From Amylibacter sp. (GTDB taxonomy: Bacteria; Pseudomonadota; Alphaproteobacteria; Rhodobacterales; Rhodobacteraceae), in the NCBI GenBank assembly GCA_021775355.1, contig JAJFHZ010000035.1:47165-111164 (forward strand): a stretch of DNA of 64,000 nt. The letters are read 5' to 3'. Below are positions 25,301 to 33,644 of the stretch, in pieces; position 1 is the stretch's first letter; each line of letters begins with the position of its first letter. The notes under the pieces were generated by a model, which was given only the letters and a program-made list of their open reading frames with translations, searched no databases and was not told where the DNA came from. The position numbers and the translations under genes are program-made.

Positions 25301-25368
25301 TTGAAAGTGAATTCGATTTGTTTGGTGCGGTCGATCAGGCGGCCGCCGGTTTGCAGACGTGTGCTCAT
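22357..25368 (-). CDS. soxA: Sarcosine oxidase alpha subunit
   Basis: 1003 residues, the expected length. SoxA holds NAD and the tetrahydrofolate site: it captures the formaldehyde-level carbon released from sarcosine as 5,10-methylene-THF. Domains in order are a ferredoxin-like start (FTFNGKRLNGFKGDTLASAL, HRPRGIIAAGPEEPNAL), a Rossmann domain (IMVVGGGIAGLAAALTAGQ, about residue 172), and from about 620 a GcvT-type aminomethyltransferase domain with ELSYEIAVPASQGQ and GTECLHVMRAEKGFIMIGDE. Start overlaps the soxD stop by 4 bases. Confidence 0.96.
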   Translation of the reverse strand: MSTRLQTGGRLIDRTKQIEFTFNGKRLNGFKGDTLASALLANDQMMVGRSFKYHRPRGIIAAGPEEPNALMGTGVDGHFEPNQRATTTELFQGLTSQSQNHWPSLEFDVGAINSKLSRFFPAGFYYKTFMAPRAAWKHVFEPIVRMSAGLGKAPTHKDEDTYEYFYAHVDIMVVGGGIAGLAAALTAGQSGASVLLMEQGVTFGGRALTDGVEIDGKPAAAWVKKTLAALKKLPNVQIRNRMMGAGVYDHGYALGYERITDHMGPSTGPRHRLWRIRTKRIVTATGAIERPLSFAGNDVPGVMLAGALRDYIADYGVSVGDRTVVVTNNDDGYRTAIALHEAGLNVPCIIDPRGDLDGELPARAIALGIRIENKSAIGKVKGGKRVEAVTLCAQAGEGGTLEEIKCDAVAMSGGWSPVVHLWSHCGGKLNWDFDQAMFRPDPSRPPLGADGTGFVIATGTANGHLDSASVMKGAVTAGKLAAKETGHKATGITPKASDEKASPIAAVWSMPQGAIYALKSKTFLDYQNDVKVSDVRLAAQEGFESVEHTKRYTTLGMATDQGKLSNINGLAVLADSLNKEIPQVGTTTFRPPYHPISFGAIVGDARGELFKPIRKSPIHQWIDDNGGDWEPVADWRRPYCYKQQGETTEQAVTREILNTRVNCGLLDASTLGKIIVKGPDAAKFLDMMYTNMMSTLKVGHCRYGLMCTENGFLSDDGVVARLSDDTFLCHTTSGGSDRIHAWMEEWLQTEWWDWKVYTANLTEQYAQIAVVGPNARKVLEKLGGMDVSAEALPFMRFKDGMLGGIKARPFRISFSGELSYEIAVPASQGQAFWDMCMEAGKEFGIQPYGTECLHVMRAEKGFIMIGDETDGTVIPQDLGLNWAISKKKEDFLGKRAQLRPHMVDPKRWKLVGLKSVVPTEVIPDGAYATDGTTRQNGVKHMIGRVTSTYFSPTLNHAIAMGLVEFGPDRMGEIIDFPTIDGDIIKAEICDPVFLDKEGARQNV

Positions 25369-25691
25369 TTCACGAACCCTTCCCAGTCAGGGCGTTTCTT
25401 TTTAATATTGTTTATCAAAGCTTTAGGCGGCTCAAACGTTTGCGCCTTATAAGTACCGAACACTTCCAAGGTCATGGTGCAGCGGGCTGCATGGAACCAT
25501 TTTCCGCAACCATATGCGTGCCGCCAGCGTTCGAAATGCACGCCTTTGGGGTTTTTGCGCATGAACAGATAGGTCTCGAAATCATCATCGGATGATCCAG
25601 CGCCATGGCGGGTCAAATGGGCTTCGCCACCCGGTGTCAGTTCGGTTTCGTCGGCTTCAACGCCGCAATATGGACAGGTTAACAGAAGCAT
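25365..25691 (-). CDS. soxD: Sarcosine oxidase delta subunit
   Basis: 108 residues. SoxD binds zinc through a CPYCG start (MLLLTCPYCGVEADETEL) with further ligands such as His in EAHLTRHG and Cys/His in YGCGKWFHAARCT. The ATG at 25691 follows an AGGGG site; a start 48 bases upstream lacks one. It overlaps soxA by 4 bases. Confidence 0.95.
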   Translation of the reverse strand: MLLLTCPYCGVEADETELTPGGEAHLTRHGAGSSDDDFETYLFMRKNPKGVHFERWRHAYGCGKWFHAARCTMTLEVFGTYKAQTFEPPKALINNIKKKRPDWEGFVK

Positions 25692-25773
25692 GGATAGGCC
25701 CCTTTTTTGGTGTGTGATCGGCATGCACAGGGCGTGCACTGCGCGTATGACTGTGATGCGTTAACGATTTGGA

Positions 25774-26277
25774 TCATTGGATGCCTTCCAAACAGCTATC
25801 AACGCCGGTTTTGGCGGTGCGAAGTCCGGCCAGATCAAGTGTGATTGCATCGTTCAGGTTTTTCAGATGAAACGACAGTTTGACAGCATTCGCCACGCCT
25901 GTATCAAACCCTTGAAGGTCTTTGTCTTCCGTGAATGGTAAGGCGAAATCGCCACGGCTGAAATCTACTGCGCGGGACAGGACGGGTTTGTCGTCAAACC
26001 GGATGGTCAACAGATCACCTTTGACTGTCACATGATTATCATCAACATAGCCGACGACCTGCCAACGATCACCGTCTTTGGTTTTGTAGGTGGCAAAGGT
26101 CACGTCTGACCCGTCCTCGGATTTGCCATTATAGACAGCAAAGCAGACCTTGGAGGATACAACGCGCATGATTTTGTAGTTGTCGAGTGTTTCAACGACG
26201 TCTACCGATTGGGCAAGGGCAGGGGTCGTTGAAAATGTCATTGCAATTACTGATGCAATTTTAGAAAAATATCCCAT
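25774..26277 (-). CDS. Exported protein, invasion-associated-locus-B-like, in the sox operon
   Basis: 167 residues with a signal peptide (MGYFSKIASVIAMTFSTTPALAQS). The mature part has alternating strands (WQVVGYVDDNHVTVKGDLLT, ...VVSSKVCFAVYNGKSED) and two cysteines that could pair, resembling IalB-type periplasmic proteins. It lies between soxB and soxD: its ATG overlaps the soxB stop region and soxD follows 82 bases later. Why a cytoplasmic enzyme operon should carry a periplasmic protein is unclear. Confidence 0.7.
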   Translation of the reverse strand: MGYFSKIASVIAMTFSTTPALAQSVDVVETLDNYKIMRVVSSKVCFAVYNGKSEDGSDVTFATYKTKDGDRWQVVGYVDDNHVTVKGDLLTIRFDDKPVLSRAVDFSRGDFALPFTEDKDLQGFDTGVANAVKLSFHLKNLNDAITLDLAGLRTAKTGVDSCLEGIQ

Positions 26278-27524
26278 CAGTGTGCCACCCCAGCCGCAAC
26301 ACTCTCATCAATAAAGCGGCCTTCCTGGAAGCGCTCTAATCCGAATGCTGACGCCAGTTCACGTGGTTCGCCGTCAGCCATCAGTTCGGCCATGGCCCAA
26401 CCTGACCCCGGAATGGCCTTGAACCCGCCTGTGCCCCATCCGCAGTTGATAAAGCAGTTACCTAATGGGGTTTTCGAGATGATGGGTGAGCGATCACCGG
26501 TCATATCGACAATACCGCCCCAGTGGCGCAGCATTTTCAGGCGTGACACCATCGGGAAGGTTTCGATCAATGCGCGCACGGTTTCTTCCAGATGATGGAA
26601 GCTGCCGCGCTGGGTGAAATTGTTATAGCCGTCGGTGCCGCCGCCGATAACCATTTCGCCCTTGTCGGATTGCGACATGTAGCCGTGTACGGTGTTGGCC
26701 ATGATGACCACATCCATGCAGGGTTTGATCGGCTCTGACACAAGCGCTTGTAGGGAAATACTTTCGACAGGCAGGCGGAAGCCGCCCATATCGGCCAGAT
26801 GGCCTGAATTGCCCGCAACAACGATGCCGAGTTTTTTGGTTTTAATCGCACCTTTGCTGGTCTGAACACCCGTAACTTTGCCACGTGACTGGGTAATGGC
26901 GGTGACTTCGCATTGCTGGATGATGTCCATACCCATGTCGGAACAGGCACGCGCATAACCCCATGCGACCGCGTCATGCCGTGCCGTGCCGCCACGCGGT
27001 TGCCACAAGGCACCCAATACGGGGTAGCGCGGGCCGGAAAGTTCGATAATCGGGCAAAGCTCCTTGACGCGTTGCGGGTTGATGAATTCGGTTGTCACGC
27101 CTTGCAGGTTATTGGCGTGTGCGGTGCGTTGGTAGCCGCGAATTTCGGCTTCGGTTTGCGCCAGCATCATCACGCCGCGTGGGCTGAACATGACGTTGTA
27201 GTTCAAATCCTGAGACATGGTTTCGTATAGTGAACGAGCTTTTTCGAATATTGCCGCGGATGGGTCTTGTAGATAGTTTGACCGGATAATGGTGGTGTTA
27301 CGGCCCGTGTTACCGCCACCCAACCAACCTTTTTCAATTACGGCCACGTTGGTGATGCCGAAATTTTTACCCAAGTAGTATGCCGTTGCCAGCCCATGCC
27401 CACCTGCGCCGACGATGATCACATCATATTCGGATTTCGGTTCGGGTGAACGCCATGCCCGTTCCCAACCCGTGTGATGACGGAAAGCTTCACGTGCGAT
27501 GGCAAATGCTGAGTAACGTTTCAT
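26277..27524 (-). CDS. soxB: Sarcosine oxidase beta subunit
   Basis: 415 residues. SoxB oxidises sarcosine (N-methylglycine) to glycine and a C1 unit, with FAD and covalent FMN. The Rossmann motif is VIIVGAGGHGLATAYYLG (about residues 36-53), GRNTTIIRSNY lies near the flavin, and His183 in GGTARHDAVAWGYARA is the probable FMN-linked histidine. It is first in the sox operon, and its product feeds the folate pool. A promoter with a palindromic -35 lies 35 bases upstream. Confidence 0.95.
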   Translation of the reverse strand: MKRYSAFAIAREAFRHHTGWERAWRSPEPKSEYDVIIVGAGGHGLATAYYLGKNFGITNVAVIEKGWLGGGNTGRNTTIIRSNYLQDPSAAIFEKARSLYETMSQDLNYNVMFSPRGVMMLAQTEAEIRGYQRTAHANNLQGVTTEFINPQRVKELCPIIELSGPRYPVLGALWQPRGGTARHDAVAWGYARACSDMGMDIIQQCEVTAITQSRGKVTGVQTSKGAIKTKKLGIVVAGNSGHLADMGGFRLPVESISLQALVSEPIKPCMDVVIMANTVHGYMSQSDKGEMVIGGGTDGYNNFTQRGSFHHLEETVRALIETFPMVSRLKMLRHWGGIVDMTGDRSPIISKTPLGNCFINCGWGTGGFKAIPGSGWAMAELMADGEPRELASAFGLERFQEGRFIDESVAAGVAH

Positions 27525-27558
27525 ATGTTAGGCCTATGGCAAGGGGTGTCGGAACAAG

Positions 27559-27589
27559 ACTATAGCGTAGTCTGGCATTGGCTGCCAAT
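27559..27589 (-). promoter_or_regulatory. Promoter of the sox operon with a perfect 13-bp palindrome
   Basis: On the minus strand TTGGCA (27583-27588), an 18-base spacer and TATAGT (27559-27564) precede the soxB ATG by 34 bases. The -35 lies in a perfect palindrome, ATTGGC-T-GCCAAT (27577-27589). This would suit a dimeric repressor or activator. Confidence 0.5.
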
Positions 27590-27754
27590 ACATGATCCTA
27601 CATGCGACGAAAGGGATTCTGTGCCAATACGCCGAGCGGCATTTCCATGTTTTTTCACGACATTTTGCAGGTGCGGGTTGTCGCGTTTGGGGAAATGGGC
27701 TTTCCCTGATCGTTTAGCTCGGATAGCAAGGGGCGAATTTTGTAGGAATACGGT

Positions 27755-28960
27755 ATGGTTTGGGCAGTTTCAGCCTTGATGGCATTGGTCGTGGTTTTTA
27801 CCATTATGCGGGCGTTTTTTGCCGTGCCGAAAGCGGCAAAAGCGGCTGAGTTGGATGTGCAGGTATACAAAGACCAGTTGCAATCGTTGGATAGTGAGTT
27901 GGAACGCGGGGTTTTATCCGGTGAAGAAGCGGATGCGGCAAAGCTGGAAATATCACGGCGGCTTTTGGCGGCGGACAAACGTGCGCAAGCAGAGGATGTT
28001 GCGGTTGGGACGGGGGTCTCAAAACCGTTATTGGCGGTGATTGCATTGGTTCTGTTTGGCGGTTCTTTGGGGTTATATGCTATGTTGGGCAATCCGAAGT
28101 TGCCGGATCAACCGTTGGTTAAGCGGCTTGAGACGGCCAAGATTGCGCGGGATAATCGGCCAAATCAGGCACAGGCGGAAACACAGATTGAAGCTGCCGC
28201 TGCGCCTTTGGATATTCCGGCCGATTATCTGGAATTGATCGTGACGCTGCGCGAAACAATGAAACAGCATCCGAACGATATAGAAGGTTGGAAGTTGCTG
28301 GCGTTGCATGAGGCGCGTGTGGGCGATTTGCGTGCAGCATGGCGGGCAAAGGACAAAGTAATCACGCTTTTGGGGGATGCGGCATCGGGGAATGATTATG
28401 CGGAATTGGCGGAATATATGATTGTTGCAACGAACGGTTATGTGTCGACAGATGCAGAAGCGGCTTTGGCCAAGGCATTGAAACGAGACGCGAAATCACC
28501 GCGCGCGCGGTATTATTCAGGACTGGCTTTGGCCCAGAACGGGCGGCCAGATGTGGCATACCGGATGTGGGTGGGCTTGTTGGAAGAGGGGCCAGAGGAT
28601 GCGCCTTGGATCGGGTTGATCCGTGGTCAAATCGGGGCTGTGGCACGCGCGGCCGGGATCAATACGGTTAACCCGGATGCGCCCGGGCCATCGTCTGAAC
28701 AGGTTGAAGCGGCCGGAAATATGACGCCGGAAGAACGTCAGGAAATGATCCGCGGGATGGTTGCGGGATTGGCCGAACGTCTGACAGCAGAGGGCGGCAC
28801 GCCTGCCGAATGGGCGCGCTTGATCCGTGCGTATGGAACATTGGGCGAAACCGGGAAAGCTGCGAAAAGCTGGACAGAAGCGCGTAAGGTATTTGACGGC
28901 AATGCAGATGCTTTGGCGGTTTTGTTGGAGGCGGCACAGGCGGCCGAAGTGGCCAATTGA
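27755..28960 (+). CDS. ccmI: c-type cytochrome biogenesis protein CcmI
   Basis: 401 residues. CcmI chaperones apocytochrome c to the haem ligase CcmF/H. Two membrane segments are visible (residues about 1-22 and 85-105) with a helical cytoplasmic loop containing LQSLDSELERGVLSGEEADA, the family hallmark. After the second membrane segment come TPR repeats in the periplasm (GWKLLALHEARVGDLRAAWR). ruvX begins before its stop codon is complete. Confidence 0.9.
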   Translation: MVWAVSALMALVVVFTIMRAFFAVPKAAKAAELDVQVYKDQLQSLDSELERGVLSGEEADAAKLEISRRLLAADKRAQAEDVAVGTGVSKPLLAVIALVLFGGSLGLYAMLGNPKLPDQPLVKRLETAKIARDNRPNQAQAETQIEAAAAPLDIPADYLELIVTLRETMKQHPNDIEGWKLLALHEARVGDLRAAWRAKDKVITLLGDAASGNDYAELAEYMIVATNGYVSTDAEAALAKALKRDAKSPRARYYSGLALAQNGRPDVAYRMWVGLLEEGPEDAPWIGLIRGQIGAVARAAGINTVNPDAPGPSSEQVEAAGNMTPEERQEMIRGMVAGLAERLTAEGGTPAEWARLIRAYGTLGETGKAAKSWTEARKVFDGNADALAVLLEAAQAAEVAN

Positions 28961-29436
28961 GTGGGATTTGTGATGATATTGATGGATTCGCGGACGCGAT
29001 TGGGGCGACGTCATCGTTGATGGGGCTGGATTTTGGTACCAAGACAATCGGTGTGGCAATCTCGGACCGCTTGCAAACCGTGGCAACCCCGCGCGAAACC
29101 ATAAAGCGCCGCAAATTCGGGCTGGATGCAGATGCGATTGAACGGTTGATCGCGGACAATGAAGTTGCGGGAATTGTTTTGGGATTGCCGATGAATATGG
29201 ATGGTTCCGAAGGGCCGCGGGCGCAATCGACGCGGGCTTTTGCGCGGAACCTGGCGGCACGCATCGCTGTGCCGATTTTTTTCTGGGATGAACGCCTGTC
29301 GACCGTGGCGGCGGAAAGGGCACTTTTAGAGGCGGATATGTCACGTAAAAAACGTGCGGTTGTGATAGATAACGTGGCAGCGTCCTATATTTTGCAGGGC
29401 GTGTTGGATCGATTGTCACATATAAGGCGTGGATGA
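28957..29436 (+). CDS. ruvX: Putative Holliday-junction resolvase RuvX/YqgF
   Basis: 159 residues, RNase H-like fold; the family is implicated in 16S rRNA processing and in resolving junctions. Motifs: GLDFGTKTIGVAISD (catalytic Asp), VLGLPMNMDGSEG, FWDERLSTVAAERALLEAD and VIDNVAASYILQGVLD. The only plausible start is TTG at 28957, four bases before the ccmI stop ends, or a nearby rare codon. DUF1289 gene follows with an ATGA overlap. Confidence 0.9.
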   Translation: MSGICDDIDGFADAIGATSSLMGLDFGTKTIGVAISDRLQTVATPRETIKRRKFGLDADAIERLIADNEVAGIVLGLPMNMDGSEGPRAQSTRAFARNLAARIAVPIFFWDERLSTVAAERALLEADMSRKKRAVVIDNVAASYILQGVLDRLSHIRRG

Positions 29437-29660
29437 TGGACGAGGTTTGGAAACGTGAAAAAGGTGAAAGTCCTTGCGTAAAGGTATGTGTGATCCACCC
29501 TGAAGCGAAATTGTGCATCGGGTGTTACCGCACGAACGCAGAGATTGCCGCATGGGCGCGTATGAACCGCGAAGAACGGTTGGCGATCATGGCGGAACTG
29601 CCTGCACGCAAACCGTTGTTGAAGGGGAAGCGCAAAGGTGGGCGTGGCCGGGGGCGCTAA
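29433..29660 (+). CDS. DUF1289 protein
   Basis: 75 residues. Four cysteines (C15, C19, C28, C31 in SPCVKVCVIHPEAKLCIGCY) probably bind a metal or Fe-S cluster. The tail is basic (GKRKGGRGRGR) and could bind nucleic acid. Its ATG overlaps the ruvX stop. Confidence 0.85.
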   Translation: MMDEVWKREKGESPCVKVCVIHPEAKLCIGCYRTNAEIAAWARMNREERLAIMAELPARKPLLKGKRKGGRGRGR

Positions 29661-29781
29661 AGGTACGCGCACATCATTTTTGTTTGATTTCGTTGCATCG
29701 ATGTATTGCATTTATTGCGCTGACCTGACTAAGCTGCGCTAAACTACCCCTGATATCTGATTTGGAATGGAATGCAGAAAA

Positions 29782-30645
29782 ATGCGATATGAGAAACCTG
29801 AAAATGTGGCTGACGCCGTAAAATTACTACACGCGGAAACGGGTGTTGCCCGTATTCTTGCCGGTGGCACGGACGTTCTTGTTCAACTGAAGGCAGGAAT
29901 GGTTGAGCCGGATCTGATTGTTGACATCAAAGATCTTGACGGGATCAAGGATATAACGCCCGAAGATGGTGGCTACCGTATCGGTGCGGCTGTTTCAGGT
30001 GCCCGACTTGGTGAACATGCAGGTGTTACCGCCCTTTGGCCGGGTGTTGTCGAAGGGTTCGAGCTGATTGGTTCCACGCAAGTGCAGGGACGCGCCACTA
30101 TGGTGGGAAATCTGTGCAACGGATCACCTGCTGCGGACAGCGTTCCGGGACTGATTGCGGCCAATGCGGTTGCGCGTATTGCCGGGCCAGACGGGACGCG
30201 TGATTGTGCGGTGATTGATATTCCGGTGTCACCGGGGAAAATATCGCTGGCCAAGGGTGAATTTATCACATCCGTTTTTCTGCCCAAACGCCCTGAACGT
30301 GCGTCTGACGCTTATTTGCGGTTCATTCCGCGCACTGAAATGGATATTGCGGTTGCTGCTGCCGGTGTCAGTCTGGAACTGGATGCGGACGGCACTTGTG
30401 TTGCGGCATGCGTGGCACTTGGTGCGGTTGCACCGACGGTTCTGTTGGTTGATGCGGCTGCGGATTGTATTATCGGCACCAAGCTTGATGATGCATCGCT
30501 GAAAGCAATGGCATCTGCCTGTTCGGACGTTTGCAACCCGATTGACGATAGACGCGGAACCATTGAATTTCGCACCCAAACTGCTGGTGTTTTGGCAAAA
30601 CGCGCAGCACTGATTGCCTATGAACGGGCCGGAGGCCGAACATGA
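29782..30645 (+). CDS. Molybdenum hydroxylase FAD subunit (CoxM-like)
   Basis: 287 residues, FAD-binding medium subunit of the xanthine dehydrogenase/CO dehydrogenase family; it passes electrons from the [2Fe-2S] subunit. FAD-binding motifs ILAGGTDVLVQLKAG and TMVGNLCNGSPAADSVPGL are present. It overlaps the next gene by 4 bases (ATGA). Start 29782 matches the family N-terminus (MRYEKPENVADAVKLL). Confidence 0.9.
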   Translation: MRYEKPENVADAVKLLHAETGVARILAGGTDVLVQLKAGMVEPDLIVDIKDLDGIKDITPEDGGYRIGAAVSGARLGEHAGVTALWPGVVEGFELIGSTQVQGRATMVGNLCNGSPAADSVPGLIAANAVARIAGPDGTRDCAVIDIPVSPGKISLAKGEFITSVFLPKRPERASDAYLRFIPRTEMDIAVAAAGVSLELDADGTCVAACVALGAVAPTVLLVDAAADCIIGTKLDDASLKAMASACSDVCNPIDDRRGTIEFRTQTAGVLAKRAALIAYERAGGRT

Positions 30646-31118
30646 AGAATATCCACGTATCCACAACTATAAACGGTGACCCAACCGAATTTATCTGCGC
30701 ACCTGATGAATCGCTTTTGGATGTCTTGCGCAATCGTCTTGCACTGACAGGGGCCAAAGAGGGCTGTGGCACCGGCGATTGCGGGGCTTGTAGTGTAACC
30801 GTTGACGGGCGTTTGGTGTGTTCGTGCCTTGTGTTGGGGGCCGAAGCCGACGGGGTCGAAGTTGAAACCATCGAAGGCATGGCGGACGGTGACAAATTGC
30901 ACCCGCTACAGCAGCATTTCATTGACAAGGCGGCCTTGCAATGCGGGGTTTGTACGCCCGGTATTCTGGTTGCGGCCAAAGCTTTGCTGGAAAAAAACCC
31001 GAACCCGACCGATACAGAAGTACGCTACTGGCTGGCCGGAAACCTGTGCCGTTGCACGGGTTACGACAAAATTATCAAGGCGGTTCAATCCGCCGCTGCT
31101 GAAATGAGGGGTGAATAA
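30642..31118 (+). CDS. Molybdenum hydroxylase [2Fe-2S] subunit (CoxS-like)
   Basis: 158 residues with two [2Fe-2S] clusters: the plant-type CGTGDCGACSVTV...CSC and the C-terminal CGVCTPG...CRCTG. It bridges the Mo subunit and FAD subunit. Length and motif order are standard. The Mo subunit begins two bases after its stop. Confidence 0.95.
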   Translation: MKNIHVSTTINGDPTEFICAPDESLLDVLRNRLALTGAKEGCGTGDCGACSVTVDGRLVCSCLVLGAEADGVEVETIEGMADGDKLHPLQQHFIDKAALQCGVCTPGILVAAKALLEKNPNPTDTEVRYWLAGNLCRCTGYDKIIKAVQSAAAEMRGE

Positions 31119-31119
31119 C

Positions 31120-33363
31120 ATGGCCTTGGACGAAAACGGTAAACGAATTTTCAAACAAGTCGGTACGCGCCCCGCGCGCCCTGACGGGATCGACAAGGTA
31201 ACGGGGCGTGCGATGTACGGGGCGGATGCAACGGCGCCGGGCATGCTGTTTGGCCATATCCTGCGCAGTCCACACGCACATGCGCGGATTAAATCCATTG
31301 ATACGTCCGCTGCCGAAGCACTAAGTGGTGTCAAAGCGGTCATAACGTCCAAAGATTTTGGCACGCCTGAAGATGAGTCTGTACGCGATGTGCAAGACAA
31401 CTGCATGGCAGGCGACAAAGTGCTTTATGACGGGCATGCGGTGGCAGCCGTTGCGGCAAACAGTTTGGCGATTGCCAAAAAAGCGGTGAAGCTGATCAAG
31501 GTTGACTATGAGATACTGCCACATGTGACGGACGTAGATGCCGCGATGCAGGCGGGGGCACCATTGGTGCAGGAAGGCCGCGGTCTTGACGATCTGCCTG
31601 CGGGTATGTCTGAAAATGTCACCTATCATTTCGAGTTCGGTCATGGCGATATGGACGCAGGTTTTGCCAAGGCGGACAAAATCATTGAGCGCAGTTTCAA
31701 AACGGCGGCAACCCATCAGGGCTATATCGAACCACACGCCTGTCTTGCGTCAATGGGGATTGATGGCAAGGGCGAGCTTTGGTGTTGTACCCAAGGACAT
31801 TACTATGTGCGTGAGCTATGTGCGGGTATCATGGGTATGGAGACCAGTCAGTTGCGGGTGACGGCTTCTGAAATCGGTGGCGGATTTGGCGGTAAGACCA
31901 CAGTATTTATCGAACCGGTTGCGTTGGGATTGTCGCGCAAAGCCGGGCGTCCGGTAAAACTGGTGATGCCGCGCGAAGATGTGTTTCGTGCATCCGGCCC
32001 GACGGCTTCATCTTCTACGGATGTTAAAATCGGTATGACCAAGGATGGCCGTATCACGGCGGCACATGCGACGTTTCGGTATCAGGGCGGGGCCTATCCA
32101 AGTGGCACGGTTCAGTTTGGTGCGCAAAGTGCTTTTGCCGCATATGACCTGGATGCAGTGCAAACTATAGGCTGGTCTGCCATGACCAATCGCCCGAAAG
32201 AAGCGGCATATCGCGCACCCGGTGCACCGATGGCGATTTATGCGGTTGAAAGCGTGGTTGATGAGTTGTGTCAGGAATTGGATCTTGATCCGTTGGATGT
32301 GCGGCTGAAGAATTCCGCACACAAAGGCACGAAATCATCCTACGGGCCAACCTTTGACGATATTGGATTGGAAGCAACGCTGGAAGCGGCCAAAGCGCAT
32401 CCGCATTATGCAGCTCCCCTTGGCCCCAATCAGGGGCGCGGGCTATCTTGCGGGTTCTGGTTTAACTTCGGTGGCAACACCAGTGTTTCGATGAACCTGA
32501 ACTTTGACGGGACTGTGGGCATTACCGAAGGCAACCCCGATATTGGCGGCTCGCGGGCATCCATCAGCCTGATGGCGGCGGAAGAGCTGGGCATTCCTTA
32601 TGAAAAAGTGCGCACAATTGTGGCGGACACCAATTCACTGGGCCATAACGATGTGACGGACGGCAGCCGTGTAACCTTTGCGGTTGGCTTGGCGACGATC
32701 AAAGCCGCGCGTGAAGCGATCAAGATCATGTGTGCGCGCGTTGCTAAAATCTGGGACATCGATGCGGATGCAGTCTATTGGGAAGACGGTTTTGCCAAAC
32801 CGTCCGGCCCGAATGCGGGATCGTTCGATCCGATGTCGATTGAAGAAATCGCGGCCATTTCGGCAGAGACAGGCGGGCCTATATCCGGCCACCATGAGGT
32901 CAATGCCGACGGCGCCGGTGTCAGTTTCGGCGTGCATCTGGTGGATGTTGAAGTTGATCCCGAAACCGGTGCGACCACAATCCTGCGCTATACTGTGTTT
33001 CAGGATGCGGGCAAGGCTGTTCATCCCGATTATGTTGAAGGACAAATGCAGGGTGGCGCGGTACAGGGCATTGGCTGGGCGTTGAACGAGGAATATATTT
33101 ACGGTGATGATGGGCGGCTGCAAAACCCCAGCCTGCTGGATTACCGTATTCCCGTAGCGTCGGACTTGCCAGATATCGACACGGTTATTCTGGAAATTCC
33201 GAACCCCGGTCACCCTTATGGTGTGCGCGGTGTTGGGGAAACAGGTATCGTGCCACCGCTTGCGGCGGTATCAAATGCGGTATCGCGTTCAATCGGTTTG
33301 CGGATGAGCGCATTGCCGATGTCGCCGCCACGAGTGCTTAAAGCACTGACTGCCAAAGGCTAA
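31120..33363 (+). CDS. Molybdopterin-binding subunit of a xanthine-dehydrogenase-family enzyme
   Basis: 747 residues. The large subunit holds Mo-cytosine dinucleotide or Mo-pterin and the active site. The N-terminal VTGRAMYGADATAPGMLFG and HAHARIKSID are typical. The active-site loop reads KEAAYRAPGAPM: neither AYRCSFR of form I CO dehydrogenase nor AYRGAGR of form II. The C-terminal GVRGVGETGIVPPLAAV has the catalytic Glu. It is thus a hydroxylase of unknown substrate, not a CO dehydrogenase. ATG 31120 has a GAGGGG site about 8 nt upstream; a GTG three codons before lacks one. Confidence 0.9.
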   Translation: MALDENGKRIFKQVGTRPARPDGIDKVTGRAMYGADATAPGMLFGHILRSPHAHARIKSIDTSAAEALSGVKAVITSKDFGTPEDESVRDVQDNCMAGDKVLYDGHAVAAVAANSLAIAKKAVKLIKVDYEILPHVTDVDAAMQAGAPLVQEGRGLDDLPAGMSENVTYHFEFGHGDMDAGFAKADKIIERSFKTAATHQGYIEPHACLASMGIDGKGELWCCTQGHYYVRELCAGIMGMETSQLRVTASEIGGGFGGKTTVFIEPVALGLSRKAGRPVKLVMPREDVFRASGPTASSSTDVKIGMTKDGRITAAHATFRYQGGAYPSGTVQFGAQSAFAAYDLDAVQTIGWSAMTNRPKEAAYRAPGAPMAIYAVESVVDELCQELDLDPLDVRLKNSAHKGTKSSYGPTFDDIGLEATLEAAKAHPHYAAPLGPNQGRGLSCGFWFNFGGNTSVSMNLNFDGTVGITEGNPDIGGSRASISLMAAEELGIPYEKVRTIVADTNSLGHNDVTDGSRVTFAVGLATIKAAREAIKIMCARVAKIWDIDADAVYWEDGFAKPSGPNAGSFDPMSIEEIAAISAETGGPISGHHEVNADGAGVSFGVHLVDVEVDPETGATTILRYTVFQDAGKAVHPDYVEGQMQGGAVQGIGWALNEEYIYGDDGRLQNPSLLDYRIPVASDLPDIDTVILEIPNPGHPYGVRGVGETGIVPPLAAVSNAVSRSIGLRMSALPMSPPRVLKALTAKG

Positions 33364-33365
33364 TC

Positions 33366-33611
33366 ATGGTCAAGGTTGCGATCTGGGGTTCATTAAGAAG
33401 TGCCACAGACGGCAAGGCCGAGGTTGAGGTTGAGGCCGGTAATTTCAAACAATTGTTGGATCAGTTGGTAATTGAATATCCGGGCCTTGAGCCGCAGATC
33501 AAACGCGGCGTATCGCTGGCACTTGACGGCAAGATATACCGGGATGCGTGGTTTACCAAAATTAACGAAGACAGCGAAGTGGTTTTGATGCCCTATATGT
33601 TGGGCGGATAA
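33366..33611 (+). CDS. MoaD/ThiS-family ubiquitin-like protein
   Basis: 81 residues ending in LGG, with a beta-grasp pattern (VKVAIWGSLRSATDGKAEVE ... VVLMPYMLGG). MoaD/ThiS proteins carry sulfur as C-terminal thiocarboxylate. The gene begins 3 bases after the Mo subunit. Presence in a Mo-hydroxylase operon suggests it supplies sulfur for the enzyme's Mo cofactor or a substrate; that is inference. Confidence 0.8.
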   Translation: MVKVAIWGSLRSATDGKAEVEVEAGNFKQLLDQLVIEYPGLEPQIKRGVSLALDGKIYRDAWFTKINEDSEVVLMPYMLGG

Positions 33612-33644
33612 ATACACTGGCGAGAGACAGGAAAGTATAAGCAT

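Noticed and set aside
28517..29518. A 333-residue open frame on the minus strand across ccmI and ruvX
   Set aside because: It covers two well-supported genes on the other strand, is rich in Pro/Ser/His as antisense frames often are, and has no recognisable domain.
31120..33363. Naming the Mo subunit CO dehydrogenase (coxL)
   Set aside because: The active-site loop AYRAPG lacks the Cys of form I and is not the GAGR of form II.
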